In this document: piece after piece, positions 1 through 8,970 of the stretch
How the letters are laid out: each line of letters opens with the position of its first letter
Position numbering within the stretch: the first letter of the stretch is position 1
Assembly: GCA_963777285.1 (NCBI GenBank)
Contig: CAVZPR010000002.1
Location: 62,001-126,000, forward strand
Direction of reading: 5' to 3'
DNA: 64,000 nt
From: JAFARE01 sp963777285
Lineage (GTDB): Bacteria; Chloroflexota; Dormibacteria; Aeolococcales; Aeolococcaceae
Position numbers and translations under genes: made by a program
Notes under the pieces: generated by a model
The model's input: the letters and a program-made list of their open reading frames with translations, nothing else
The model's database searches: none
Told to the model about the DNA's origin: nothing

Positions 1-60
1 CGCGCGCTCGCGGCGTGCCGGACGGGTGGCGTCGGATCCACCTCACCGGAGGGCAACGCC

Positions 61-1413
61 ATGAGCGCCGCGCCGCAACATATTGTCGAGCTGGTCGAAG
101 TCCCGCTCGATGACATCACCGTCGGACCAGGCAACCACCGCCACGATCTCGGCGATATCGAGAGCCTGGCCGAGTCGATCCGCCGGATCGGCATCGTGCA
201 GCCCATCAGCGTGCGGGCACGCGACGATGCCGGGTATGAGCTAGTCGCTGGTCAGCGGCGCCTCGCTGCCGCACAACTCGCCGGGCTTGCAACCGTCCCG
301 GCCTGCGTGCGCAGCTATGAGGATACGGAGAGCCGCAAAGCCATGGCGGCAGAGAACCTGAGCCGCAAGGATCTCAGCGCGCTGGAAACAGCGGCCGCAT
401 ATCAGGAGCTCCTCGATCTCGGGGTTGACGACGGAGAGATCGCTGCGTTGGCTGGCACCTCGACACAACAGGTTGCCGAGCACACGTCGCTGCTCGTCCT
501 TCCCAAGAAGGTCCACCGAGAGCTGCGCAACGGCGCGATCAGCACCGCCGAGGCGCTGATGCTCACGCAGCTCAACGACTCCCCGGAGCGACTCGCCGCT
601 GCCATCCGCAACGGACGCAGCGGCTGGAGCCTTGCGGCCGCAGTCCAGCACGAGTTGCATGAGCGAGAGCTGGAGCGGAAAGTGTCAGCCAGCCAGGCGG
701 AGCTGGAGAAGCGGGGCGTGGCTATCGTTGAGCCGCCTCGGGACAGCTTCTCCCGTCGCGCCAAGGTGCAGCGCCTTGGCAACGGCTGGGGCTGCATTCC
801 CATCACGCAGGCAAAGCACGCCAAGGAGCCATGCCACGCCGCGTTCATCGATGCGTACAGCGGTGAGATCGTCTACGTCTGCACCGATGTGCAGCGACAC
901 GCTGGCGTGGTGCCCGGCATTGAACCGGCAGAGGATGTCAAGGCGGCGCTCGCCGCCAAGCGGGCCGAGCGTCAGGCGACGAAGCAGGCGACGGAGCGGC
1001 GGCGCACTGCACTCGCCACTCACCTCAAGGGTCGCGTCGACAGTCGCGAAGCCAGTGCCCATGTGAAGCGCATCGCATTGCTGGAAGCGGACGAGGCAGC
1101 TGCAGGCGTCGCATGCGAGTTGCTGGGGATCACCGACATCGAGGACGACTACCGTGGCCACGCGCTCACGCTTGTCAAGCTCGTCGCCGATCGCCCCGCA
1201 GAGCTCGCTCGGGTAACCCTCGCGCTAGCGCTGGCGCGCGGCGAAGTCTACGCAGCGAGGCAGTACATCTCCGCAGACGAGCGCAACGTGGTCAGCGAAC
1301 ACTTCCGCTATCTCACCGGCGTCGGTTACGAGCCGACCGCTGCCGAGCGGCTGCTCAGCGACGCGAATGCCAACGACGCGGGCGATGAGGCAGAGCGCGC
1401 CCCGAGCGAGTAG
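61..1413 (+). CDS. ParB/Srx-domain protein (ParB-like, 450 aa)
   Basis: The N-terminal 110 residues read as a ParB/Sulfiredoxin-fold domain, with the GQRRLAAAQLAGL motif near residue 63 (the GERRxRAxxxAG box) and an AAENLSRKDLS stretch near residue 96. A KorB/ParB-like HTH region (LAGTSTQQVAEHTSLL) follows. The charged C-terminal half (residues 220-450) has no domain I recognise and is longer than in chromosomal ParB. It is not next to the parA gene at 13.1 kb, so it may be a plasmid regulator or nuclease-type ParB rather than the partner of that ParA. A strong hairpin follows the stop codon. The ATG is preceded by GGAGGG at 8-9 nt spacing. The family call is firm; the role is inferred. Confidence 0.8.
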   Translation: MSAAPQHIVELVEVPLDDITVGPGNHRHDLGDIESLAESIRRIGIVQPISVRARDDAGYELVAGQRRLAAAQLAGLATVPACVRSYEDTESRKAMAAENLSRKDLSALETAAAYQELLDLGVDDGEIAALAGTSTQQVAEHTSLLVLPKKVHRELRNGAISTAEALMLTQLNDSPERLAAAIRNGRSGWSLAAAVQHELHERELERKVSASQAELEKRGVAIVEPPRDSFSRRAKVQRLGNGWGCIPITQAKHAKEPCHAAFIDAYSGEIVYVCTDVQRHAGVVPGIEPAEDVKAALAAKRAERQATKQATERRRTALATHLKGRVDSREASAHVKRIALLEADEAAAGVACELLGITDIEDDYRGHALTLVKLVADRPAELARVTLALALARGEVYAARQYISADERNVVSEHFRYLTGVGYEPTAAERLLSDANANDAGDEAERAPSE

Positions 1414-1420
1414 TCCTGTT

Positions 1421-1450
1421 GAGGGCGATCGCCTTGATGCGATCGCCCTC
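1421..1450 (+). terminator. Strong hairpin terminator after the ParB-like gene
   Basis: A perfect 12-bp stem (GAGGGCGATCGC / GCGATCGCCCTC) with a 6-base loop begins 7 bases after the ParB-like stop codon. There is no long T tract, as is common in GC-rich bacteria. It separates the ParB-like gene from the convergent gene ending at 1532. Confidence 0.7.
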
Positions 1451-1531
1451 ACATCGCTAAGCAGGCCGTGAATGTTGCGCGCGGCACCAGGCGCGCATCG
1501 GCGGTCGGGGTTGACCTAGAGGAATCGATAA

Positions 1532-2383
1532 TCAGCGCAGCGGCCCGATGGTGTAGCCGCTGCCACCTTCGACAGCGCCAGCGGACTCGACGCGGAGCAT
1601 CAGCGTGCGCTGATCGCCGGCAAATGGTGCAAGCACGAGAAGGATCGCCCGCCAGGATCCCTCACCCGGAAGGTGCCATGAGCTCCAGGCGACGCCTCTA
1701 TCCGCGCTGCCAGCGACCCGCGTCCAGGCGCGCTCGGCGAGCTGTGCAGCGAGGTGCGTCTCTAACTCGGCGACGCTACGGCTTGTGCGCGCCCTGGCCT
1801 GCGTTGTCCAGTCGTTGGGACCACCACCGGAGCCGCCGCCACCAGTCATTTCGATGTCTGGCGGCAGCCGCAGGGTGGGCACACGCTCCATCCCGGGAGG
1901 GAAGCCGCCGCTGTGAGCCGCTCCGTGACGCGGCATCTCCCAATCGAGACGGATGCGGACGTCGGAGACCTGGTCCGTGTGTTTCATCGCGGCGACCATG
2001 AGCACGGGGCCCTCGTCGCCCCGCTGGAAGGCGCGTCCCTCGCCGATGACGTTTGCCGGGACAAACCCGCCCTGGGGCGGACCGCCGAACTCATGCACGG
2101 TCCAACCCTGGGCGGCAAGCTCCTTCTCATAGGCGTCGATGACCTCGCTCGGATCTCCGTCGACATCCAAGACCGCTTCCGCGTGTGGCTGGCGGTCAGC
2201 GAACCAGCGCCGGACCCCGCCGAGCACGCGGGCTCCCTCAGGAAGTGGAAGATCGGGAGGAAATGCCTCGGGAAGGCGCTCGAAGGACACGTCGGCTCCC
2301 GACCGGAGCCCACCCGGATGAGGATGGTGCAAGAGACGTCGCGTCAGCTCTCGCCAGGTCTCACCGTTCCCAGTCTCCGTCAT
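1532..2383 (-). CDS. Conserved hypothetical protein, two-domain (283 aa)
   Basis: I cannot name this soluble protein. It seems to hold two related alpha/beta halves. Residues about 35-150 contain LPLPEGARVLGG followed by a segment (DPSEVIDAYEKELAAQGW) typical of small domains that compare an amphipathic helix with a Trp-ended strand. Residues about 195-283 repeat that logic (VAELETHLAAQLAERAWTRV). A Gly/Pro linker (MTGGGGSGGGPNDW) joins them. No signal peptide or membrane segment is visible. It is convergent with the ParB-like gene and divergent from the ECF sigma gene at 2583, with a 200-bp gap that probably holds both promoters. It lies in the cargo part of the element. Confidence 0.6.
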   Translation of the reverse strand: MTETGNGETWRELTRRLLHHPHPGGLRSGADVSFERLPEAFPPDLPLPEGARVLGGVRRWFADRQPHAEAVLDVDGDPSEVIDAYEKELAAQGWTVHEFGGPPQGGFVPANVIGEGRAFQRGDEGPVLMVAAMKHTDQVSDVRIRLDWEMPRHGAAHSGGFPPGMERVPTLRLPPDIEMTGGGGSGGGPNDWTTQARARTSRSVAELETHLAAQLAERAWTRVAGSADRGVAWSSWHLPGEGSWRAILLVLAPFAGDQRTLMLRVESAGAVEGGSGYTIGPLR

Positions 2384-2582
2384 CGGACCGAAGCCTACAG
2401 ACTGGACGGTCCCCGGACCCGCGGCGACAATGACTGGAGGTCCCCGGTAATGAGTCCGGACACCGCCACTCGCCAGACGAGCAGCGCAGGCAGGAGTGCC
2501 AGCGAGACAAGTCCGCCGCCGGGTCAGGCTCCGAAGGCATGGGCGATGTAACGCCCGCGCCGCCTCCTCCGTCTTGTTATAG

Positions 2583-3122
2583 GTGACAGCTCCGGTCCTT
2601 GTCCTCGCCGCGGTCGGCGACCTGGACTTCGAGGCGGTCTACAGTGCCTACGCAGGAGCTGTGTACCGCTTCTGCCTCACCCAGCTCCGAGACGCGGCCC
2701 TCGCCGAGGATGCAGCCGCGGATGTGTTCAGTGCCGCTCTCCGCGCATGGGCCCGCGTCGAACACGCTGCCAACCTCAAGCTCTGGCTGTTCGGCATCGC
2801 GCGCAACGTCGTCGCTGACCATTATCGGTCCCGCCGGCGACGCGATCGTCTGCATGAGCTCCTCGGCCGCCAAGGCCGCACTAGCTCCCCGCTCGATCCG
2901 GAGCGTACCGCAGAACTTCGTGACGACCTTCGGCGCGCGGGCGAGATCATCGCCACGCTCAAACGCCGAGATCAAGTGCTCATCGGACTGCGGGTGTCCA
3001 GTGACATGTCACACGGCGAAATCGCCCACGTCATGGGCATGTCTGAACAAGCAGTGCGTGTCGCTATCCACCGCGCTATCGAGAAGATCCGAGCGCAATG
3101 GGAGTCACAAAATGAGATCTGA
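2583..3122 (+). CDS. ECF-type RNA polymerase sigma factor
   Basis: This 179-residue protein has the two sigma-70 core regions. Region 2 includes FEAVYSAYAGAVYRFCLTQL and the RAWARVEHAANLKLWLFGIA stretch, ending in NVVADHYRSRRRR. Region 4 is DQVLIGLRVSSDMSHGEIAH followed by the HTH MGMSEQAVRVAIHRAIEKIR. Length matches ECF factors. The start is GTG, chosen because region 2 begins about 14 residues later. The stop overlaps the ATG of the downstream membrane protein by 11 bases, which suggests translational coupling and a sigma/anti-sigma relationship. It belongs to the element's cargo, so it may drive horizontally acquired surface or lipoprotein genes nearby; that target set is a guess. Confidence 0.9.
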   Translation: MTAPVLVLAAVGDLDFEAVYSAYAGAVYRFCLTQLRDAALAEDAAADVFSAALRAWARVEHAANLKLWLFGIARNVVADHYRSRRRRDRLHELLGRQGRTSSPLDPERTAELRDDLRRAGEIIATLKRRDQVLIGLRVSSDMSHGEIAHVMGMSEQAVRVAIHRAIEKIRAQWESQNEI

Positions 3123-4329
3123 AGACTACGAAACTTCCCACTGGGAGCGGCGCATTGCCGCACTGTACGGCACAGCTCCCGTTCCACTTGACGGTATCCG
3201 AAACCAGGTCATCGCCCGCTCATCGTTGTCGACAGCTCCCAGTAGGTCTCGCCGCTCCCGCTTGGCCCTCGAAGTGGCTATCGCGCTCGCTGTATGTATT
3301 GTCCTCGGTAGCGTCATCGCGCTCCCGCGACTCCTTGGACTTCGATCGAATTTTCCAGGAGGCCGATCGATCACTCCGCCGGCTGCTGGCAGCCCCCAAT
3401 CTCTGACAAGCTCCACCTGCGTGTTGCCGGTCGCCATCCTAAGAGCTAACGCACCGACCATCGACGTCTTCCTGCGCGTTTCCACTTCCGGATCAGCCGC
3501 TCCTGTCACCGTGGCCGGGAGTGGAGACGCCTACGCACGAGGTCTCGCTGAGTGGGTGCCGGCGTCCGCTGGAGAGGTCGCTCCCAACGGCGCGGAGTAC
3601 GCGTACGTAAACGTCGATACCACCGGCAGCACCCTGCACTTCGTTGATCAGCATCAAGATCATGTCATCGCATCAAGCTCTGGACCGATTCAGATCCTCG
3701 GCTTCGTGTCGCAGCAGATGCTCGCGTACACCGCGCCCGACGCAGCTGCGCGCCTCAGCACATGGCTGCTGGATACCGCCGCCCTTCAAGCCCGGGTCGT
3801 CTCCCGGGACCATCTATACCAATGGGCCGGCGGTGATGCTCTGTGGAGGATCGGTCCCGCTGCGCAGGGATCGGGAATAGCCCTGTACCGTCTCGATCTT
3901 CGCACCGACGCCGAGATGCTGTGGTTCGATGTGGCTGGATACCTCGGAGCCGAGCCAGCGCAGTCGCCGCCCTTAACCAGCGAGGGCGGTGACCACACTG
4001 CGCAGGATTCGCTGCACCACAACTTTGCCATCCTCGGCTTCGATGACTCGGGTCATCCCATTGTTCAACTGGGATCGGCTGGCCCCTCGGCCTTCTCCGC
4101 CGTCCTCCTGCTCACGGGCCAAGACGCGGTGCAGACGCTCGTGGTCCCCGGGGCAAACGGCCCGGGGCATCTAGATGCCGAAAGCGCCTCTGGCGGCCGC
4201 TCAGCTGTCTGGCTGGTTGACCCCGGCGGCCAAGTCGCCGTCTACGGTGCGCACGGTCCACTCCACGTCATTGCCCGCCTCGCCGTTCCACCTGGAGGCA
4301 AAGCCGAAGTGGCCGGACCATGCGAATGA
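3112..4329 (+). CDS. Putative anti-sigma/membrane sensor partner of the ECF factor
   Basis: The protein is 405 residues if it starts at the ATG that overlaps the end of the sigma gene. A longer open frame exists upstream but would run through the sigma gene. Residues 1-35 are cytosolic and charged (a WERRIAALYG segment). One transmembrane helix follows (about residues 42-62, LEVAIALAVCIVLGSVIALP), then a large extracytoplasmic domain with beta-strand-like texture and a few Cys (CVLPVAIL, near the end AGPCE). There is no HxxxCxxC zinc anti-sigma motif, so assignment as anti-sigma rests on the gene overlap, single-pass topology and size. It could instead be a FecR-like or sigma-dependent effector. 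Confidence 0.65.
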   Translation: MRSEDYETSHWERRIAALYGTAPVPLDGIRNQVIARSSLSTAPSRSRRSRLALEVAIALAVCIVLGSVIALPRLLGLRSNFPGGRSITPPAAGSPQSLTSSTCVLPVAILRANAPTIDVFLRVSTSGSAAPVTVAGSGDAYARGLAEWVPASAGEVAPNGAEYAYVNVDTTGSTLHFVDQHQDHVIASSSGPIQILGFVSQQMLAYTAPDAAARLSTWLLDTAALQARVVSRDHLYQWAGGDALWRIGPAAQGSGIALYRLDLRTDAEMLWFDVAGYLGAEPAQSPPLTSEGGDHTAQDSLHHNFAILGFDDSGHPIVQLGSAGPSAFSAVLLLTGQDAVQTLVVPGANGPGHLDAESASGGRSAVWLVDPGGQVAVYGAHGPLHVIARLAVPPGGKAEVAGPCE

Positions 4330-4365
4330 GCAGCACGAGGAGAGACTCGCAACCGCAACTCGCTA

Positions 4366-6969
4366 CTAGGCGGCCAGCTGCAACCAGCTCTGACCCGTCC
4401 ACATCCATCGCTCACTGAAATCATCGGTGCTGCTGCTGAGCAGAAGAATCCCGTGCAGGACGTTGTCGTAGTACATCGCTCCCGTCTGGTAACCAGTGTC
4501 CGCTCCGGACGGGCCGGTGCCGGCATGGTCCACCCAGAAGCTCCCGTTCCAGACTTCCGTGTGCTGGATGCTCGCAAGTGTGGTCAACATGACCAGCGTC
4601 TGGCGCACTGGATCCGTCGCGATCGTTGCTGTCACTGGATCGAAGAGGGCGCCGTTCTTGGGCTGCAACGCCGTCCAGTTGTTTCCATCCCATGCCCACG
4701 TCGTGGCTGGCCCGACAGCTCCGTCATTGCCGACAACAATCACGCGCTGCGAATGTGGGTCGTAAGCCATGACGAACTCGAGGCCAGCTGGCAGCTCGGT
4801 CTTCGGCTGTAGCTCTGACCATGTGCTTCCATTCCATGTCCAGGTCTGCGTCGCGGTGGGCGGACGGGAGACCGCGCAACAACTCGCGACGGCGACCACC
4901 GTGCGCGTAGCGGGATCGGCGACCATGTCGTCGATCACCACAGATGCGGCGGGTTCCCCTTGGGGCTTGGCGTAGCGCCAACTCGACCCGTTCCAAGTCC
5001 ACGTCTGGTCGGGAGGTGGTCTCGGTGTCGGGGGTCCCGATTCAAACTCGGGATTGGCGACGAGCAACACGTTCCCGCTGAATGGATCGAAGACCATCGG
5101 TCCACGCGTCGGCGGATGATCGTTAACCGACATCTTCATCCACTTGTTGCCATCGAATATCCACGTGTCCAGAAGCGGTGTATTCAGCACGCCCATCGGC
5201 GACGCGATACCAGGAGGGGCGCCGTTGCCTCCGAATAGCACAAGTTGGTGATCGGCGATGTCGTACGCCGTGCTTGCGAACTGCCGGGCTGGCGGCGACG
5301 CGCCGGGGATTCTCGTGTCCACGCTGCCATCTGCCAGGCGAACCCAGGTGCTGCCGCTCCAGACCCAGAGAGCGAGCGTGGGCATGGATGGTATCTGAGT
5401 GTCCCAGCCGAAAACCTCGGCTGCGCCATCGGCTTCGTTGTCCACGGCAGCTAATGGAACTGCCGGCTCATCAGTGTTGGGTTGCAGCACGGTCCAGTCG
5501 TGGCCGCCCCACATCCAAGTCCGCGGCCCGACGAGAAGCAGGTGGTTCGTCGAAGGGTCGAGGACCAAGGCGGCCGGCGAACCGAGCGCGGGCGGATGCG
5601 ACGGATGCAGCAGATGCCAATCGCTGCCATCCCACCACCAGGTTGTGCTGGGCGCCGACGGGTCATTGTCGATACCGTTGAGCCGGACGGCGATCACAGC
5701 GTTCATCACCGGATCGAACGCCATCACGACGTCGCTGCCGACTGGTGATCGGCTCGCAGGAGCGGCCAGCTGCCATCGCGACCCGCTCCATGTCCACGTC
5801 TGCATTGCGTCTGCGCCCGTGGGATCGCCAGCTGTGAGCAGCACCATCCGGTTCGTGCTCCGGTCCCACGCCATCACGGGTGCCAGTGATCCGGACGGCG
5901 CCGGACCCTGAGCGGCGACTTGCAGCCAGGTGCAACCGTTCCAGGCCCAGGTGTCGTTGAGCGCGACGGAAGCGCCGTTGCGAATCCTGCTTCCACCGAA
6001 CAACAGCACACCCCGCATCACGGGGTCATATGCGGCGGCGGCCCCACCCCGCGATGGCGGACTGGCACTCGTATGCGCCACTTGCCAGCGCTGCCCTACC
6101 CACAGCCACGTGGTCGCGGCGGGGTCCTCGCCGAGGAGCAGTACTTGTGCCAGCCCCGGTGCCTCGTCGGTGGCGACTGTACCGTCCGAGGGCGAGGGCA
6201 GCCCACTCGCTGTGGTGAAAGGTCCACCAATGCACGGAGCCAAGCCCACAAGTGGCGCCGCGCTTCTCGAAGCCGCGTGTTGCGTGAGCCGCCAAGCAGC
6301 AATGCCGGCAGCGGCGGACCCCAGCGCGACTATCCCGACCAGAAGGGCGACCATCCGTGGCCCGTGTGGCGTGCGCCGAGAGACGCTCGGTCGCGACGGC
6401 AGCGATTCAGTACCGTCGGCGACGAGATCGGCAACCGCAGCCAGCGCTGATGATTGGTCGTCTCGCGCGCCGACGATGCACCAGGGCACTCCTGGCGGGC
6501 GCAGCACCACCAGGTTCGGTGAAACGCCGCCCAGCGCCGGGACGTCACCAGACAGCGCTTCCGCGACTACTGCTGCGTCAGCACGCGCAACACGAAACAG
6601 CGCGAGGCCGACGTCGACCGTGTCTGAGGCATCGAGCAGCGCCAGCGTTCCGAGGGTCTCCAGATCCACCAGCACGGCCCATCGCGAGCGGCGGGCAGTA
6701 TCGACCCGGTAGCGGTCACCTGGCACTGTCGTGGTCGCGTACAGAACCGCCTCCGAAGGGCCCTCGACCCGCGCGACCCACGCGCCGCTGGTACCTCCTC
6801 CGACCGAGACCACGCGTTCCCTTGCCCTAGCCAGCTCGCGCCGGGGGTCGCCTGCGCCCGCTGGATTGCTCGAGCGAATGAGCCACCAGTCGAGGGCGAT
6901 TGGCGTGAATCGCGCAAGCCACGGCTCCTCGGCGAGCCCCTCGACCCGCACCACGCTGACCATTTGCAT
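4366..6969 (-). CDS. Single-pass membrane protein with extracellular kelch/propeller repeats (867 aa)
   Basis: Residues 1-205 form a soluble N-terminal region unlike a signal peptide. A transmembrane helix follows at about 207-230 (MVALLVGIVALGSAAAGIAA). The rest is a series of about 55-60-residue repeats built on 'YDPV...VLLFGG...TWxWxGxxWxxL' (examples: NDTWAWNGCTWLQVAAQGP, QTWTWNGSSWRYAKPQ, TTWAWDGNNWTALQP). This is the kelch/galactose-oxidase type beta-propeller pattern. About ten repeats could make one or two propellers. Placement outside the cell is inferred from the helix. It converges on the sigma-factor operon with a 36-bp gap. A partial relative sits at the right edge of the window. 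Binding partner unknown. Confidence 0.8.
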   Translation of the reverse strand: MQMVSVVRVEGLAEEPWLARFTPIALDWWLIRSSNPAGAGDPRRELARARERVVSVGGGTSGAWVARVEGPSEAVLYATTTVPGDRYRVDTARRSRWAVLVDLETLGTLALLDASDTVDVGLALFRVARADAAVVAEALSGDVPALGGVSPNLVVLRPPGVPWCIVGARDDQSSALAAVADLVADGTESLPSRPSVSRRTPHGPRMVALLVGIVALGSAAAGIAAWRLTQHAASRSAAPLVGLAPCIGGPFTTASGLPSPSDGTVATDEAPGLAQVLLLGEDPAATTWLWVGQRWQVAHTSASPPSRGGAAAAYDPVMRGVLLFGGSRIRNGASVALNDTWAWNGCTWLQVAAQGPAPSGSLAPVMAWDRSTNRMVLLTAGDPTGADAMQTWTWSGSRWQLAAPASRSPVGSDVVMAFDPVMNAVIAVRLNGIDNDPSAPSTTWWWDGSDWHLLHPSHPPALGSPAALVLDPSTNHLLLVGPRTWMWGGHDWTVLQPNTDEPAVPLAAVDNEADGAAEVFGWDTQIPSMPTLALWVWSGSTWVRLADGSVDTRIPGASPPARQFASTAYDIADHQLVLFGGNGAPPGIASPMGVLNTPLLDTWIFDGNKWMKMSVNDHPPTRGPMVFDPFSGNVLLVANPEFESGPPTPRPPPDQTWTWNGSSWRYAKPQGEPAASVVIDDMVADPATRTVVAVASCCAVSRPPTATQTWTWNGSTWSELQPKTELPAGLEFVMAYDPHSQRVIVVGNDGAVGPATTWAWDGNNWTALQPKNGALFDPVTATIATDPVRQTLVMLTTLASIQHTEVWNGSFWVDHAGTGPSGADTGYQTGAMYYDNVLHGILLLSSSTDDFSERWMWTGQSWLQLAA

Positions 6970-7264
6970 CTGGTGGTATAGCTTGCGGCGGGTTGGCAGT
7001 CCACCAGGCGGTCCGCCGGCTTGAGGGGTGCCTTGAGGGCACGCTGCGCGCCAACGCTCGCTTGCTGCGATGGTGAGCGTCTGGAGCGGTCGCCTACCCG
7101 GGACAGAATTGGCCGAACCTATCTGAGTGCTCTGCTTCAGCGCTGCCGCAGGCGAGAGAGCAAAAGAACTGACGCGCTTTAGCGCGCATCACGGCCGGCC
7201 CGGCGGTCAGCATCGGCTAACACTTCCGAAGTACGAATCGCCCTTCGGCTAAAGTCGAGGCGAC

Positions 7265-7714
7265 GTGACGGATGGATCGCACTGGCAGCGCGTCGAGCAG
7301 CCACTCCTCGAGGCTCTGGGGGCAGGCGAAGGGGCCTCGATGAGCGACCAGGAACTGCAGGCGGCGACAGGCATTGAGGAACCGCTCCTTATGCGTGCCC
7401 TCCGAAGCCTGAGGGAGGACGGTTACATCGACGCCGTTCTGGTGGAGCCCGACCAAGCGGACTACCCGGTCCGTGCCCTGCGAGTACGCCTCCTACCGAA
7501 GGGTCTGCGGCAAGCGGGGCTATGGCCAGCCGAGGATCTGGCTTCGGCTTTCATCTCCGCCTTGGAGCGGGCCATCGGCGAGGAGGACGATCCCCAAAGG
7601 CGATCGGGCCTCGAGCGTGTTCCCGCTGCGGCAAAGACAGTGGGTAACATGACCCTGAATGCAGTTATCGCGAACGCCATCGGCGTCGGGAGATCGCACC
7701 TCGGCCTTGGATAG
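7265..7714 (+). CDS. Winged-helix-like hypothetical protein (149 aa)
   Basis: Residues about 5-60 read as a winged helix: LLEALGAGEGASMSDQELQ, ATGIEEPLLMRALRSLREDG, then the wing YIDAVLVEPD. This resembles the N-terminal domain of small regulators of the ArsR/MarR type. The C-terminal part (ALERAIGEEDDPQRRSGLER then VPAAAKTVGNMTLNAVIANA) looks like helical membrane-proximal or oligomerising segments that I have seen attached to such winged helices in actinobacterial hypothetical proteins. It has a GTG start after GAGGCGAC. It stands alone between divergent and downstream lipoprotein genes. Function unknown. Confidence 0.65.
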   Translation: MTDGSHWQRVEQPLLEALGAGEGASMSDQELQAATGIEEPLLMRALRSLREDGYIDAVLVEPDQADYPVRALRVRLLPKGLRQAGLWPAEDLASAFISALERAIGEEDDPQRRSGLERVPAAAKTVGNMTLNAVIANAIGVGRSHLGLG

Positions 7715-7740
7715 CCGCCGGGTGTCGGAAGATTGGATCC

Positions 7741-8295
7741 GTGAGACTCGTGTCGCTCGTTTGGCTCACCGTCCTCTTGGCTGTATGTGGCTGCTCAGCG
7801 GCGAAGCCGTCCGGGACGGTGACAGCGACCGCCGGGTCGCTTGCTGAGGCGCCTCTCCTTCTGCCATCGCTGTCGCCAGGTTCCGCATGCCCTGTGACTC
7901 CCGGACGCCCGGCAGATACCTTCTCGCCCTTCGGTAGTGGGTACGCCGCCGGGAGCGGCCCCGTCTTTGCACTTCTGGGCGGGCCGAAGGATGGCGTCGT
8001 CGGTTTCGGCGGGCGAGTCGGGGCATGTTATGCCGGCAAGGTTCTCTGGATGCTTGCCCCCAGTGTCGGCTCTGACGTTCGCATACGTGGCCGTCAGATC
8101 GACGGTCCGGGAGCGCTCGGCTTCGGCAATATGGTTCCGGCGTCGCCTGAGCTGCGCGTTGCGCGTTCACCAACAGACGCGGGTTGGACAGGGCAACCAT
8201 CCAGGGTATGGGTACAGCATTCGGGCTGTTACGCCTTCCAAGTGGATGGTCAGCATGTCTCACAGGTGATCGTTTTCGCCGCTCAGGTTGGGTGA
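7741..8295 (+). CDS. Secreted lipoprotein, first of a tandem pair (184 aa)
   Basis: The N-terminus has a signal peptide (RLVSLVWLTVLLAVC) with a lipobox-like LAVCGC near residue 17, so it is probably a lipoprotein processed by the prolipoprotein pathway. The mature part is a small beta-rich domain ending in GCYAFQVDG. The next gene starts at the base after this stop codon and encodes a protein with the same design (GCWEVVATRG in the equivalent place), so the two look like diverged paralogues. The start codon is GTG. No enzymatic motif is visible. Confidence 0.65.
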   Translation: MRLVSLVWLTVLLAVCGCSAAKPSGTVTATAGSLAEAPLLLPSLSPGSACPVTPGRPADTFSPFGSGYAAGSGPVFALLGGPKDGVVGFGGRVGACYAGKVLWMLAPSVGSDVRIRGRQIDGPGALGFGNMVPASPELRVARSPTDAGWTGQPSRVWVQHSGCYAFQVDGQHVSQVIVFAAQVG

Positions 8296-8805
8296 ATGGG
8301 CGAAAGAAAGAAGGGTCCAAGGTTCGTGAGAGCGTTCGCCACATTGGCGCTCTCAACTATCCTCACGCTCATAGTGGCATGCACGGGGCAACAGTCGTCG
8401 CCGATACGAACAGCGACTGCTCGCAGCAGCCCTGTGGACTATGCTAATCCGACTTGCGCTGAATCGAAGTTTGACAACTATCGGGGAGCCCCAGAAGTGC
8501 AGGGAATGGTGTCAAGTCCGAATCAGTTGTGGGGACTCTTGTTTTCTGACGTGCCACTTGCCCATGGGCAAGGCGTGAAAATCGTATGGCGGATGACCGG
8601 TAACGGACCGTTGCAGCTGGCTGCTTATGGGCCGGCTGGAGTTCGCATTTCGCCGGACTGGATGCAGGTGCATGGCAGCTCGAGCTGGAATACGCACCCG
8701 GGCTTCGAGTGGGGATCGGGCTTCACGTTTCCGAGAGCCGGTTGCTGGGAGGTCGTTGCCACGCGAGGGCCGTTGGTCGGGCGCGTCGGATTGCCTGTGG
8801 CGTGA
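8296..8805 (+). CDS. Secreted lipoprotein, second of a tandem pair (169 aa)
   Basis: An N-terminal signal (AFATLALSTILTLIVAC) ends in a lipobox LIVAC with Cys near residue 29. The mature region contains a beta-sandwich-like stretch with a WNTHPGFEWGSGFTFPRAGC segment and then CWEVVATRG, similar to the preceding protein. It begins immediately after the upstream stop codon, so the two genes are almost certainly cotranscribed. The DNA is visibly less GC-rich than its neighbours, which supports acquisition as cargo. Function unknown. Confidence 0.65.
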   Translation: MGERKKGPRFVRAFATLALSTILTLIVACTGQQSSPIRTATARSSPVDYANPTCAESKFDNYRGAPEVQGMVSSPNQLWGLLFSDVPLAHGQGVKIVWRMTGNGPLQLAAYGPAGVRISPDWMQVHGSSSWNTHPGFEWGSGFTFPRAGCWEVVATRGPLVGRVGLPVA

Positions 8806-8970
8806 GTCAAGGGACCGGATGAACCCGGAGGTCGGGGCCAGCGTTCGCGACGCCAGCACGCTTGAGCGGCCGCGCCCCGAGGATGTTGCCTTCTCTCTGT
8901 TCGGAGCAAGGAGGGGCATCACCGGCCAAGCCATCCATTGCGGCGGCGACTGCAGCACTCTGCGGGGCTG

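Noticed and set aside
1913..2551. Plus-strand frame opposite the 283-residue hypothetical gene
   Set aside because: The minus-strand reading has natural protein composition with repeated domain logic; the plus reading has none.
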